Positions 34,225 to 46,290 of a stretch of DNA of 64,000 nucleotides are shown piece after piece. The stretch's first letter is position 1. Each line of letters starts with the position of its first letter. The notes beneath the pieces were generated by a model. The model was not told the DNA's origin and did no database searches. It saw only the letters and a program-made list of their open reading frames with translations. This stretch comes from Epiperipatus broadwayi (lineage: Eukaryota > Onychophora > Udeonychophora > Euonychophora > Peripatidae), in assembly GCA_028023455.1 (NCBI GenBank), contig JAQFVV010000072.1, forward strand, positions 4,964,214 through 5,028,213, written 5' to 3'. Position numbers and translations under genes: made by a program.

Positions 34225-37185
34225 AAATCTAAGTTTGCCAAACTATAATGGAGTGGAATAGTAGCATATATAAATACCTAGTTAAGGATATACAATTTTC
34301 AAAAAAAGGGTGAAGAAAATAATGGTTATAGGGGATATAAATGGACATATTGAAAAAATTGATGCAATGGATAACAAAAATGGACAGCTTCTGAAAAAAA
34401 TTTGTCAGAGAATGAATTTGAGCATTGGAAATTTATCAAATATTTATGAAGGGCAATATTTATGATTTAAAAATATATTTCACACAATAGATTAAGTATT
34501 AATAGAGAAAGAGGGAATAAATAAAATATGGAAAATTAAAGTGTTTGATAATGAAGAGAGAGTACGTAATAGTGATCATAATTTCTTTATAATAGAAATG
34601 GTTAGTAATGTGATGTAAAATAGTAATAAAAGTAGAAAGAATAGTGAAAGATGTGGATGGAGAATGAATGATAAGAGTAAGTTAGAAGAATATAAAATAA
34701 AAATAGAAGAAATCGTGGGAAAATTGGTTGGGGGTGAATATAAGGACTGCTGTGATGAAGTAGAAATAATGGCAAATAGAGTTTTTTGGTGAGAATATTC
34801 AAAAGAATAAAAGTAATGGAAAAATGAGAATTAGTAAAAGTGTAAAAGAGAGGGTGGAAAGCATGCAGAGAATATAAATTTGTTATTAAAAACAAAGAAA
34901 GTGAAAAAGAATATTAAATGAGGAAACTATTTTTTAAAAAAAGAAGTTGGCTAAAATAGATAATTATAGAGAGAGAGAATGAAATTAAATAGTAAATTAT
35001 TGGAAGATATTAATAAAAGTGAAAGAGATTGGAGTAAAAAATTTTGGAAATATATTAAAAGAAGAAGTATAGGGAAGAGAGAAATAATATTACTAAATGA
35101 TGAAGAAAAAGAGTATAGCTTTAGAGAAGAATTAGAGACAATCTTAAATAAATATATAATGGATATAGAAAAGATGCTAGATGTGAAGGACGGAATAATG
35201 ACAAATATAAAAGTACATACTAATGGAAATTTTAGTTTTACAGAAAATGAATTGAATGAGATAGGGCAGAAATTGGAAAGTGGAAAAGCAAGAGGTTTAG
35301 ATGGATGTGTGTTAGGAAATAGGACACAATTAAACCTATTATCATGTTTTAATAAGATGGCACAGGGTAAGGATCATAGAAAGTTAAACAAATGTTAGTG
35401 TTATATAAAGTTTTTGTATATATGGTGGCTGGAAGGGTGGCAGAATTAATGGAAAAAAATAATAATGGAAGAAATGCAATGAGGCTTTAGATAGGCATAT
35501 AAGAGATAGTTTATTTGTAGTCACATAACTTACAGATATGAGTAGGAATACAGGTAGACAGTTATATATGGTATTAATAGATATAAAGAAGGCATGCTAT
35601 AGGGTAAATAGAAATAGATTATGGGTAAGTTTAGTAAATTTGGGAATGAATGGAGTTTTAGTGGATCTTAATAAGAGATTGTTTGAAAATAATTACTATA
35701 CATATCAATTAGGAAATATAGAATCAGAGTTAAAAATGGGATGGGACTAAGGAAAAGATACCCTATGTCACCTATTTTTTTTTTGTTATATTTGAGACAA
35801 ATGGAGAGAGCAATAGAAAAACTAGGAAGAGGGTAGAGGTACCATTAATTGATAGCAAGGGATTGTATATATTATCAGGTCTTTTATTTTCTGATATCTT
35901 TTTGTGTACAGAAAATAGGGAAAATATGGAAGTTATGCTGAAGATGTATGCAAGGATGGGTAAAGAAATGGGGATTAAATTTAGTGAAGAAAAATTAAAA
36001 GTAACAATGAATGCTGGGGACAGAGAAGAGAAGAATTTTTATTGGCAGATATAAAGTTAAATGTGGTAAATAGTAATAACTATTTGGGAATCATTTTAAG
36101 TAATCCGAGAAATTGCTTGGATGAATGGGAGAAAAAACCTGATAAATGAAGCAAAGAAAAGATAGAGACTGACAAAGAAAATAACAGTGTTTTATATAAT
36201 AAATATGATGTAGCAATAATTGTATAGGAATAGCAGTAATAGGGTTACCTTATGGTAATGATGTGTTAATAATTGGGTGTTAGATTACTTAGAAAAAGTA
36301 CAAAGAAAAGTAGGAAGACGCATTAGACGCAAATGTGTGGGACGGCAAAGGAGGCAATTCAAGGAGAAATGGGATAGTCAAGTTTTTATATGAGAGATGC
36401 AAAAAGCAAAATGAAAATTTTGATAGAGTACAATTTATGGATAGTAAGAGAATAGTCTAAATAGTATTTAATTTGGTTATGTGTGAAGGACAGGCAACAA
36501 GATGGATGAGAAAGGTAATGTGGTATGCAAATGATTTCAATAAAGACTTTATGTCAGAATACTTGTGTTAGGAGAATTCAGTATTATAGTGGCGAAGAAT
36601 AGGATGGAAGAATATTAATAAAAAATAGGGAGTTGGAGAGATGGAGAACTAGTATGGAGAGTAAAAAGAGTTTAAATATATGTAGAAGTAAACAGAATAT
36701 TGGATATGAGTTAGTTTATGATAATAGCAAGGAAAGTAGCTTACTGTTTAAGGCTCGAACAGGATGTTAGCAACAAGGAATATACTGTACACATAAATGG
36801 AGGAATGTGGGTGATTATGTAAGGAAGACATGAAAAATATTAATCATCTGTTAATTGAATGCAAATGCTTACAAGTAGAAAGGGTACAAATACTGATTGT
36901 GGTTGAATATATATATATATAAACAAAGAGTATACAGAAAGTGGGTTTTTGGTTTTTATGCTGGGTCTGGAAAAAGATAAGGGGTATTTAGATATAAAGG
37001 CCGTATAGTGGACAAAAGATGATATTGTGGAAATAGGATGAAGCAGGATAGAGAAGAATATGGGAAAAACTTAAGGTGGGGAATAAGAAAGGGAAGATAT
37101 GGTGGATAACACGTTTCTCTGAGCATAGTGGCTGAGAGATTCCTGACTTCGATAAAGAAGTCATATCGCATCGCATAAACTGAAC
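34225..37185 (+). pseudogene. LINE-L copy 1: endonuclease plus reverse transcriptase, nearly full but broken
   Basis: Plus-strand order: endonuclease (near 34321 MVIGDINGHIEK, near 34480 the TIDYVL-like motif, near 34575 SDHNFF), a basic linker (34979-35398, open for 139 residues and ending near a KARGLDG motif), motif A region near 35555 (LYMVLIDIKKACYRVNRNRL), motif B near 35760 (YPMSP), the catalytic box changed to FSDIFLC near 35890, thumb near 36080 (NYLGIIL), an AKEAIQGEMG segment near 36350, GYELVYDNSKESSL near 36700 and the 3' tail near 37160-37180. Frameshifts and stops occur every few hundred bases. The endonuclease start is not fixed. It is the only copy here showing both domains in order. 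Confidence 0.8.
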
Positions 37186-37189
37186 AAAT

Positions 37190-39045
37190 ATCTAAGTTTC
37201 ACTTCACTTGAATTCGAACTCCACATTATAAGTAATGAGTCAACTCTGTTAACTCCTACACAATATCCGTCTGCAATTTGTTATTGAATGAAAGTCATTA
37301 AGCTATTATTTTTAATGAAAAATAAGCGTGTTAAAAATTCGAATTATATTCTATTCACTTAGATTTGTGCGCGATAGATTAAATTGGTATATTCAGTACA
37401 AGTTGGAAGAAAATGAGTAAAACTAGTTCCTGTGTGTTTTAAAATAATTTCTTAAAAGCATCTTATTAAAACTTTAAAAGAATTTCAATGCAATCATATT
37501 GATTTTTTTTTTAAATCTAAGAATGCGTTATTTTTAGATAAAATGACTCAAATTCTTTGAGGTTTCATATTTGAGTAAAATCAAAATTGAGTTGATGATT
37601 GAAAAGTAATTACAAAATTGATATGCCAAGTCTCATTATTATATCTTTTACTTAAAATATTACATTCTATTATAGCACAAGAGTGATACCTATAATTAAA
37701 AACTCCAATTTGTTAGATTTGTTAATATGCATTCTACCTTGAAAATGGGATTTTGACATTGATAACGAATAAAAAAAAAAATTATTCAGTTTTTTGATAT
37801 TTTTATTTTCCATTTTCTTATGTGACATAATTATATATACTTTTAAAAAAATAATAATAATATTGAATTATTATTAAAATTGACATTTAGAATTTTCATA
37901 ATTATATTTTGAAAATTTTCTGAAACAATTTATAATTTTTATCCCTTTATTAAGAGTACTGGGTTGGGCTAGAGTTATGAGCAACGAAAATATTGAAAAA
38001 CTATTTAAACTTATTTAAGTATTTAAACTACTGTTATATACATCTATGGTCTAGGGATTAATTTTTATGTTTTGAGCTATCTGAGTTGCTATTGCTATCG
38101 CTTATGATTTACTTATAGTTTTGTAATCTATCGCCAGATGTCCCTTAAGAGAAAGAAAACAACGAATAAAATAATCCATAAGAAATGAATGGACGTATTT
38201 ATTTATTAAAAAAAAAAGGCAGTAAAAAATGAAATCCATACCAGCTTATTAAATGGCAGGCAAATATAATTTATTATATTGTAATAATAAAATTAAATAT
38301 TTTTATTAATAATTTGAAAATTAAAGAATGATGCAGTTTTTCACTTTATCATTGTGATAAGTGAGGAACGGCACACTTTTTAAATTATAACGGCAGATCA
38401 AAATCATCGAGATTATTTTAGGAAGAAAAAGGTAGATTAAATTAAAAATGGAAACACCTATATTTTTAAAATGTGATATGTTGTGATAGTTTTGGTGTCG
38501 GAAACTCGCTGCTGCTTAAGATTTTTAAAAATGTACAATTTCCATTAATAATTTTTTTTCTTAAAATAATTTCGACAAAGAACTTGATTTTTTATTACCG
38601 TTTGAAAAATGATCTCTTCCTCAATCATTATCTCGGTAGTAAATTTAAAATTTTATTGTTACTTAAAACAAAAGGGTCAGTTCGAAAACGTTAAGCCAAT
38701 AAACTTTAATATTAATTTATATGTTCTTCTTTATTAACAATTATAAATGTTTTTTGTTACATAATATTGAGAAGTAAAACTATATTTATCACACTTATTA
38801 TCTTTATTCGATTTGGTATGGAATTTTTTTTTTTTTTTATACTTTTACAAAAAAAATTTGGGACAGAAAAAATCATATATTTAAATTCACTTGGATTATT
38901 TTCTATATCATCTGGTAGCAGTTCATGAGATTTGAAATAGACCACAAGTTATATCAGTATTTTTGAGTTTCACTGAAAATAAACTTTAGCACAATATAAA
39001 GAGAAAATTATTCATTGTAGCGAATCACAATGAAGTTAGCCATGT
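37190..39045. other. No gene seen
   Basis: AT-rich. Open frames at 38473-38694 and 38757-38945 are T/A-driven with no motif. Confidence 0.4.
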
Positions 39046-39050
39046 TTCTA

Positions 39051-39296
39051 ATCATCATCATCATCAATTTCAACCACTATCGATCCACTGTAGGATGAAG
39101 ATCTCCAGTTCAATCCATCTCTGATCTCTAGCATCTCTTCTCCACATCACACCAGCACACTACCTTATTTCATCCATCCATCTCACATATGGTCTTTTTC
39201 TTGGTCTTCTAAATTCTCTTGGAATCCAGTTTAAGATTTCAACTGTCCATCTATTACCATCTCTTCTAGCAATATATCCACATGTCCCTAATAAAT
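39051..39296 (-). pseudogene. RTE-A 3' end, strongly 5'-truncated
   Basis: Begins with a CATCATCATCATCA tract, the complement of the GATGAT tail common at RTE 3' ends. The minus strand then gives the terminal segment (GRWTVEILNWIPRE-like, then KKKTICEMD-like) that also ends the copy at 43080-43490. Confidence 0.7.
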
Positions 39297-39299
39297 AAT

Positions 39300-42200
39300 T
39301 GTAAATGAAAAATCAGCATAAAAAATATATATGCAATTTTATTTTAATAATGTCTTGGTTGAAATAGAAGTAACTACCTCCCACTGAGTGATGTGAAATC
39401 AAAAACAACAAAGACGTCATCCTGTCGTTAAATTCTGTTGTTACATAAGCTTTTTTTGACATTTATGAATTTTTTAACAATGAAAGAATTGATTGCAACT
39501 AAACTCTGTCACTTGTATTATTCAAACTTTTTATGAATTCCCAAGAAATATAAATAAACCATTTGATTATTCATGTATTTATGATGAAATCAGTTCTGTT
39601 ATAATAAATAACTGTAAATAAAAGGACAAAATAAATATTTCAGTTTTATTTTAATCTTATGTTATTTTTAAAATGTATGTATTATTTAAACAACAAATGA
39701 GAAGTCCTAGGCTGAGAAGCATCAAATTTGCTCTTAATGTTTATAGCAGATCACTTTCACTGACGAATTATGATGATTTTGAGATAATTAATATCGATAC
39801 AGTTCAAATAGAAGTTATTGGAGATCCAATCTGTCTTTATCATTTCTAATTATCGGTGATGAATATGATGCTGATAACTATAAATTAGTGAAACCATCTC
39901 TTCTTAATTTAATTATATATCGTTAATATAGGTATCAGACTCGGCGCCATTAATTTAAAGTTATCATGACAGGCATTACTAAACCAGTACAAAGTTCTAA
40001 TCCATTGTTCTTATATTGTACTGAATTAAATACCTGATATTTTTCTGACTTATGTTTCAGTTCCTTTGATCTCTCAGAAATTGTAGTTGTCACAAAAGTA
40101 CAAGTAATCCAAATTCTCTGTCGGCGGGGGGGGGGGGTATGAAATTTCAAGAATATACCTTTTATCCTGTCACTATAAATCCAAACTCTGCTTTAGATAT
40201 AAATAAACATTGATTTTACTAACTATAACTTTTGTTTATATAAATGTTTCCTGTATACTGTATAAATTTATTTCATTAATAATAGTTTAAAACTTTAAAA
40301 ATATAGTTTATGCTTGTTTTTTTATATTAGTATAAAAAAAATTTTATGGTGGTAATTAAGCATAAATGAAAACAATATATTTACTGATGTCAAGTTTCCG
40401 TGTAGCAATTCAACGTAATCTTTAAAGGTTTATTATAGGATTGATCTTAAATTAAATTTATTGAATTATAATAGGAAAAAGCCGGAAGCAAGCTATAAGT
40501 TTATTCATTTACTGGCATTTACAGATTTGTTAGTTTTTTTAATTTGTGAATATATATATTTACAAACTAAATTAAAAAAAAAAATAAAAATCACCTTTGA
40601 AATTTTGTTTGAATAATTGAAATTTTTGAATAATAAGTATTTGGATTAATGTCTTTTAGGGAATCTTAACATTAACTTTGAAGATATTTTAAGACAGTAT
40701 TGGGCTTTGATTGCTTTTGATTTGATTCACTTAATAAATTTCAGCATCAATTTTTTGTTTTTCTGGATAGTTCAGTGGATATATTTATAATATTGGGCAA
40801 CTAGTATGTTTATGCCTAATTGTTTAAACGAGTTATAGTCATTGGCTGGAGCACAGTTTTCATCTACTACTGATATTCCAAATGTTCAAAATTGTTTTCA
40901 ACACTTGAGTGCTTTTTATAATTACTCTTATTTAATATACAACTTATTTAGGCATTCCAAACAAGTTATGAAAGCGTTTGAGAATGCATATATATATATT
41001 GCGTATTGAATAAATTTTCCTAACGAAAATGCTGAATAATTTCACTTCTTTTTACATTTTCCTAAGTTCTAGTCAATAGGGTTATTGAAGAAACTTGCTT
41101 TCGGTTCACTTGATTTGCTTGAAATTTTTAGAATTGATTACTATAGTTTTGCAACGCTTACTTTTTGTTATCAGGAGAGGTCAATGCATGATTTGACATG
41201 ACTGCATTATACTATATAATTATTTATTTTGTAGTCTTAAATATTGGCAGATATTCAACAAGTGGAGAAATAATCCATAATGATGTGTGCATTCCATCAT
41301 TTGATACATTAATTAGATGTTGCATTGTTAAACATGATGGTTCAGCTACCATTGCTGTTCAATAATGATTTGATGCAACAATTTTGGAAGACTTCATTAT
41401 AGCAATTAATATCCATCAGGCGTTAAGCCATGGAAATGTTTTGTTGATTGAATTCTCTCGAAGTCATTTCATTTTGACCATTCAATTTGATAGCTGGAGA
41501 ATAAAACATCTAATTAAACAGTCACACATCTCTAGAAACAGTAATTTGTCGGAAGGATCTACATTATCCAGGTATAAAATGATAGGCACAACTTATTCAT
41601 CTGCAACAACCAATAGAATATCTGTTTGGTCATCAGTGCTAGATTTTAAGCATTATAAAATGCCAAAGTCATTTAGCCATGTTTCTTTAAAATTTATTCA
41701 GCTTGAATTTGCATGATGACTCAAATGCGACAATTCTAGTCTTCTTCATGGAAAGATAGAATGTACAAAATTTATGTGACTGTGAAAATGTTCACATATA
41801 TATATAATATGATGTGTATAAGTATCATGTGAGAGAGAGAAATTTGATGGAAAGACATTTATTTAAAAGTTACATAGAAAAAGCTGTTATTTAATGTCAT
41901 TTTAAATCATATATATATATAAAGTGTTAATAAAATTCATAGTTGGAATATAAAACAACAGTTTGATGATATTTTTTGAAATCAACTTAACTTCTTTCTT
42001 TTCATCTTTTTTTTTTGTTTTTTAGAGATGAGATTGGCTTGAAATCCAATATAAGTTATTGTGAGGAAAACCTTAAAAAATATAAATTATTTAGTGTTTT
42101 AGAAATATTAAATGAATCTATTTTTTTTGTTGTTGTTGCATTTCTGTTTGCAAGTGTGGGTTACCTTTGAAAATGCATCTAATTATGAGCTATGTTATTT

Positions 42201-43075
42201 TCATGTATTACCATATACCATTTTCAAGTCTTAATCTTTTCTTAAACAAATCATTATTGTCTGACTTTACATATGAATCTATCAATATCTGTAAGCTTGT
42301 AAAACATAATTTATATTTTCTGTGCTTGGTGAGCAGGTATTTAAACTTTTTTGCTGATAATACCAGAAACTTTGCATGCATTGGTCCAATACAATATCTG
42401 CTATAAATAGCTAGAATTCATTTTCAACTTCTGTTGTTAGAAATGTTAACCAAAATATGTCTTTACGAATTATTAATTCTAACTATAATAACTAGATGCC
42501 ATAAGCTTCTGGGAATATTTTCAATCAATCACTGAGCAAAGCATACTTTTGCTGCATTCTCTTGTGAATACTATGGAAAAACTAAATTATAAGTTTATAT
42601 AAAATCTATTTTTAATTAAATGTTCATTTCTAAATATATGTCACATTTTGATTTTTTTGAACTTTTGTAATTTTTGAGAGCAAATTAGTCAAGTAAATTT
42701 TCATTGATATCTGACTCTAAAGAACATGTAAATAGCTGGAAAAACTGTTATTCTTATATTACATTGATTTTTTTTAATAATTTGAAGTTATGGTTTTAGA
42801 AATATATATATGAAAAGTATTTAATTTTGCAATAATCATTGTTTATTTATTTCTAATCACTTTTATAGTCTGCAGGCTAAAATGAGATGTAATTTACTTC
42901 TGTTTTTGAATCATTTTTATTTGCAAAGTTGATATTTTATTTTTTTAAATTTTGTTTATTGAATTCATTTCTAGAATGAAAAATATAAAACTTGGAGATT
43001 GAAAATAGAAAATAAAACTTTTTTTTTTTTCAACAATACATCCAAGAGAAAATAAAATACATATAACACTTTCTT
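39300..43075. other. Long AT-rich stretch, no recognised gene
   Basis: The longest open frame (plus 41384-41716, 110 codons) has no known motif, low-complexity flanks and no obvious splice sites. A 13-bp G run lies at about 40126-40138, and TA and GA short arrays at 41797 and 41832. Confidence 0.4.
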
Positions 43076-43079
43076 GATT

Positions 43080-43490
43080 TGAATACTTAACAGAAGAGCA
43101 ATATAAAGACTTCAGATCACTTAATGCAATAATGGAGAGATGTATGTTAGGAATAACAAGAAAAAATCAAAAATAAAATACAAGGGTGAGAGAACAAACA
43201 GATGTTACTGATTTCATTGAAAGAATTAAGACTGAAATGAAGTTGTGCTGGACATATTACTAGAAGAGATGATAATAGATGGACAGTTGAAATCTTAAAC
43301 TGGATTTCAAGAGATTATAAAAGACCTAGAAAGAGACATCATGTGAGATAGATGGATGAAGTAAGGAAGTGTGTTGGGGTGATGTGGAAAAGTAGAGGCT
43401 AGAACTTAGAGAAGATGAATTGAATTTGGAGAGAGACCTTCATCCTGCAGTGGATCGATAATGTTTGATAATGATGATGATGTGAAAGAT
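43080..43490 (+). pseudogene. RTE-A 3' end, plus strand
   Basis: Reads a VTDFIERIKT-like segment, then an AGHITRRDDNRWTVEILNW-like segment, the C-terminal signature of RTE-type reverse transcriptases (DVIERI...W-x-GH-x-x-R-x-DGRW). It ends in GATAATGATGATGATG, the usual microsatellite-like RTE tail. One internal TAA and small indels. Confidence 0.75.
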
Positions 43491-43606
43491 TAAAGTTACT
43501 TAAGAATTGTAAGTATTGGGGATTTGAACTCAGATTTCAAGCACCCTTCAACTATCCACACTATCTCATACAACTGATACACATGATCACACACGTATAG
43601 AAAAGG

Positions 43607-43670
43607 TAAATAATCACCAATAAACGTATTTCATGCTAAACCAGCACTCATCAGTTGGTCCAGATTATCA
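43607..43670 (-). ncRNA. Hammerhead ribozyme (HH-1), left arm
   Basis: Minus strand: CUGAUGA (complement of 43648-43654), stem II GUGC/GCAU, GAAA, then a stem III with one mismatch (AUA against UUU) and A in the cleavage position. CCAA/UUGG forms the inner stem I. The stem III mismatch should weaken it relative to the right arm. Confidence 0.65.
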
Positions 43671-43693
43671 TCTCCCACACTCACACATATATA

Positions 43694-43757
43694 TATTATC
43701 TGGACCAACTGATGAGTGCTGGTTTAGCATGAAATACGTATATTGGTGATTATTTAT
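43694..43757 (+). ncRNA. Hammerhead ribozyme (HH-1), right arm, all core bases present
   Basis: CUGAUGA at 43709-43715; stem II GUGC (43716-43719) with GCAU (43727-43730) and a 7-nt loop; GAA at 43731-43733; stem III AUA (43734-43736) with UAU (43739-43741) and a CG loop; cleavage base A at 43742. Stem I pairs CCAA (43705-43708) with UUGG (43743-43746) and, beyond an internal loop, AUC (43698-43700) with GAU (43748-43750). All conserved core positions of a type-I hammerhead are present. A very short stem III is known from Penelope-like element and retrozyme ribozymes, which cleave best as dimers. Activity is inferred. Confidence 0.8.
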
Positions 43758-43874
43758 CTTTTCTACATGTGTGTGGTCATGTGTATTAGTTGTATGAGAT
43801 AGTGTGAATAGTTGAAGGGTGCTTGAAAATCTTGAGTTCAAATTCCCTATACTTACAATTAAGCTCCCAGGTTT

Positions 43875-44895
43875 GTGAAGAGTGCCTGGTTTTCAAATAT
43901 GTAAGAATTGTGTGAGTTGTTCATTGCATTATAGTTTTTTTTTTTTTTGAAAGTGCATTTGCACCTTATGAATTAAATTAATCATAATCTAGTGGTTTTG
44001 TCTCTGTAAGCTTACATATTACTGCCATAAGCTAATTCACGTTTTTTTTTTGTTTGTTTTTATTATAACTTCGTTATTATATTTAAATAAAGGGAATTTA
44101 AAAAAAAATACAGTTTGGATTTAGGATTCAAGTTAAAAGATGTGCTTCTCTCGCCTCTGCTATTAAATAATGTCTAAAACTTGTTTTAATAAAATGTCTT
44201 TAATAAAAATCCTCATAATTTTAAAATATAATAATATTATTGCAAATAATATATACATAATGTATATGTTTTCATTAAAACAAACATTTTAATTTTATTT
44301 TTTAAAAAAAAAAAAAAAGAATTGTGCTCGACATTAAAGTCGGAATGTGTAAATTGAATTTTTATTCATATTTGAATTCAACTACACTCTCAAATCGGCT
44401 TTGAAAAAGAGAGAAAAAAAACTTAATCATATTTTTTTTAAATCCAATTACTAGTAAGTTAGCACGTGTTATAAACAATAATAAGCGTCCCCTGCTGGAT
44501 TTTAATAACTACTTTAATCGGTGGACTTATATCTATACCGACTGCGATTTTATGGATCGTTGAATGAAAAAAGTTTTTTTAAAAAAAAAAAATTATATGA
44601 AAAACCAGTTGGAGTTGATCTGATTTCTATTTGAAGTGTTGGAAAATCGGCGAAGGCGGGGGGTATTAAAATATTAACTCCTTTTTGTAAAATCGTTCGT
44701 CAGTCATGACCAAGAACGAGGGTTCAAATCCTTAAGAAATATTTAATGAGAATTCTGGTTAATTTTATTTATTCAAAATATTTTGATATACTATTTAATC
44801 ATTTTAATCTGTTTTATTGTTTACAGCAAAAAAATAAAAATATTAATTATTAAATAATATTGATATTTTAATATTTAAAAATAAATATTACAGTC
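43875..44895. other. No gene seen
   Basis: AT-rich with long A and T runs. Nothing could be supported. Confidence 0.4.
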
Positions 44896-44899
44896 TTTT

Positions 44900-45411
44900 C
44901 CAGAATTCTTCCATCAAATATTTATGAGGGGCAATAAACATGGTCTAGAAATAATATATTAGATTATGTATTAGTAGAGAAAAGGGGAATGAATAAAATG
45001 TGGAAAATTAAAATGTTTGATAATGAAGAGAGAGTATGTAATAATGATCATAATTTCTTTACAATGGAAATGGTTAGTAATGTGATGGGAAAGTAGAAAA
45101 ATAGTGAAAGATATGGATTCAGAATGAATGATAAGAATACATTAGAATAATATAAAATAAAAGTAGAAGGAATCATGGAAAAAGTTTGTTGGAGATGAAT
45201 ATAAGGACAGGTGGTGAAGTAAAAAAAGATGGCACAGGGTTTTAGCTGAGGATATTCAGAAGAAAAAATAATAATAGAAAAGCGAGAATTAGTAAAGTGT
45301 AAAAGAGAGGAAAAAGCATGCAGAGAAAATAAATGGGTTATTAAAAACAAAGAAAGTGAAAAAGATATTATTAAATGGGAAAACTATTTTTTTAAAAAAA
45401 AAAAGAATTCT
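44900..45411 (+). pseudogene. LINE-L copy 2, segment 1 (end of endonuclease and linker)
   Basis: Reads an SNIYEG segment, then ILDYVLVEKRGMNKMWKIK and NDHNFFTMEMV, matching the endonuclease end of copy 1 at 34430-34610. It is 5'-truncated at about 44900 and interrupted at about 45411 by another LINE. Confidence 0.75.
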
Positions 45412-46290
45412 GAAAATACAGCTATGTGGACTCACCTAGGGTGCAGCAATCATAGAATCACCGCAATATTTAAATCTCTGTTCCTGGAGCCCAAACTATT
45501 GGATTATCTGATTAAGATTAATCTGGGCTCCATGTCAACTAATACATTTTTACATTTCAAGCGGTTCCTAAATAAAATAGACCAAATCTGTCATGTCTAT
45601 TCTAGAGGAGAGGAGACCTTTAATCATCTTATAAATATATGTCCAGGATATAACAGTATTAACACATCATCTCTCAACACTGTGTTATAACAGTTGATAA
45701 AATCCTTGATATCAGTGGTTGTCTCTCCTCTGGAGACTTTATGGTTATCAGGTTATCTACCTTCCTGACATATACCCTTTGGTACACAAGATGCAGGGCA
45801 AAGTTTACGCAACCAGCACTGGACCCTAATGCCATATTTTTTGATAAACTTAAAGTTCTTCAGCACAATACATGGAATCTGCTAGTATGGCCCACGGACT
45901 CACATTACATGAATATTAGACCTGATATATCGATATTATAGTGCCTATCATAAATGAAGTCGATAATGCAACATGCTGGATCCTGCTAGAGAGGCAACGA
46001 TCCCACACTACATGTATACCAGTTCTGATATGTCAGCATTATAGAGCCAACCTCAAAGGGGTGGACAATACCGACAGAATGGAATGCTACTTATTCATAC
46101 ATTAACCTGTTAGTGCGGTTAATGGCTTTGCCATGCATCTACCAGATCTAGGACACCCACATTATCAAGCCAGCCTTGGTGGAAGAAGCCAATACCAGCA
46201 ATGGAATTGAGCCAACATTAACAAAGTGTATTATAATATTCAACTGTACAAATTTTGTTATGTCAATAAAATATTTTTTTTTTAAAAAAA
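45412..46290 (+). pseudogene. Different LINE (LINE-B), 3' fragment inserted into LINE-L copy 2
   Basis: The frame 45424-45690 contains LLDYLIKINLGSMSTNTFLH followed by GEETFNHLINICPGYNS, the region of many LINE proteins where a (C-x-x-C)...ET-x-x-HL...CP-x-Y knuckle ends the reverse transcriptase part. The two usual Cys before GEET are changed. A second frame (45741-45941) has TLWYTRCRAKF. The 3' end is AATAAAATATTTTTTTTTTA, a poly-A signal and tail-like end, beside a T-run/A-run block (about 45384-45402 and 46266-46290) that occurs once, uninterrupted, in copy 1. The insertion therefore probably duplicated that target block. Confidence 0.7.

Larger units (their letters stand above)
43535..43870. 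repeat. HH-1 inverted pair with tRNA-like flanks
   Basis: Two HH-1 units of opposite strand meet at a TA-rich centre (about 43675-43693). Each arm runs ribozyme, then CATGTGTGTGGTCATG, then a block ending GAGTTCAAATTCCC (plus arm, about 43840-43853), which resembles a pol III B-box. The arms are long (about 130 bp) and well matched, so the pair is young. Confidence 0.8.

Noticed and set aside
34602-34895. 97-codon minus-strand open frame (and a similar one at 45048-45350)
   Set aside because: Antisense of the LINE-L linker region; the sense strand explains the sequence.
41384-41716. 110-codon plus-strand open frame
   Set aside because: Longest frame in a 3.7-kb desert, but no recognisable domain, splice context or repeat partner.
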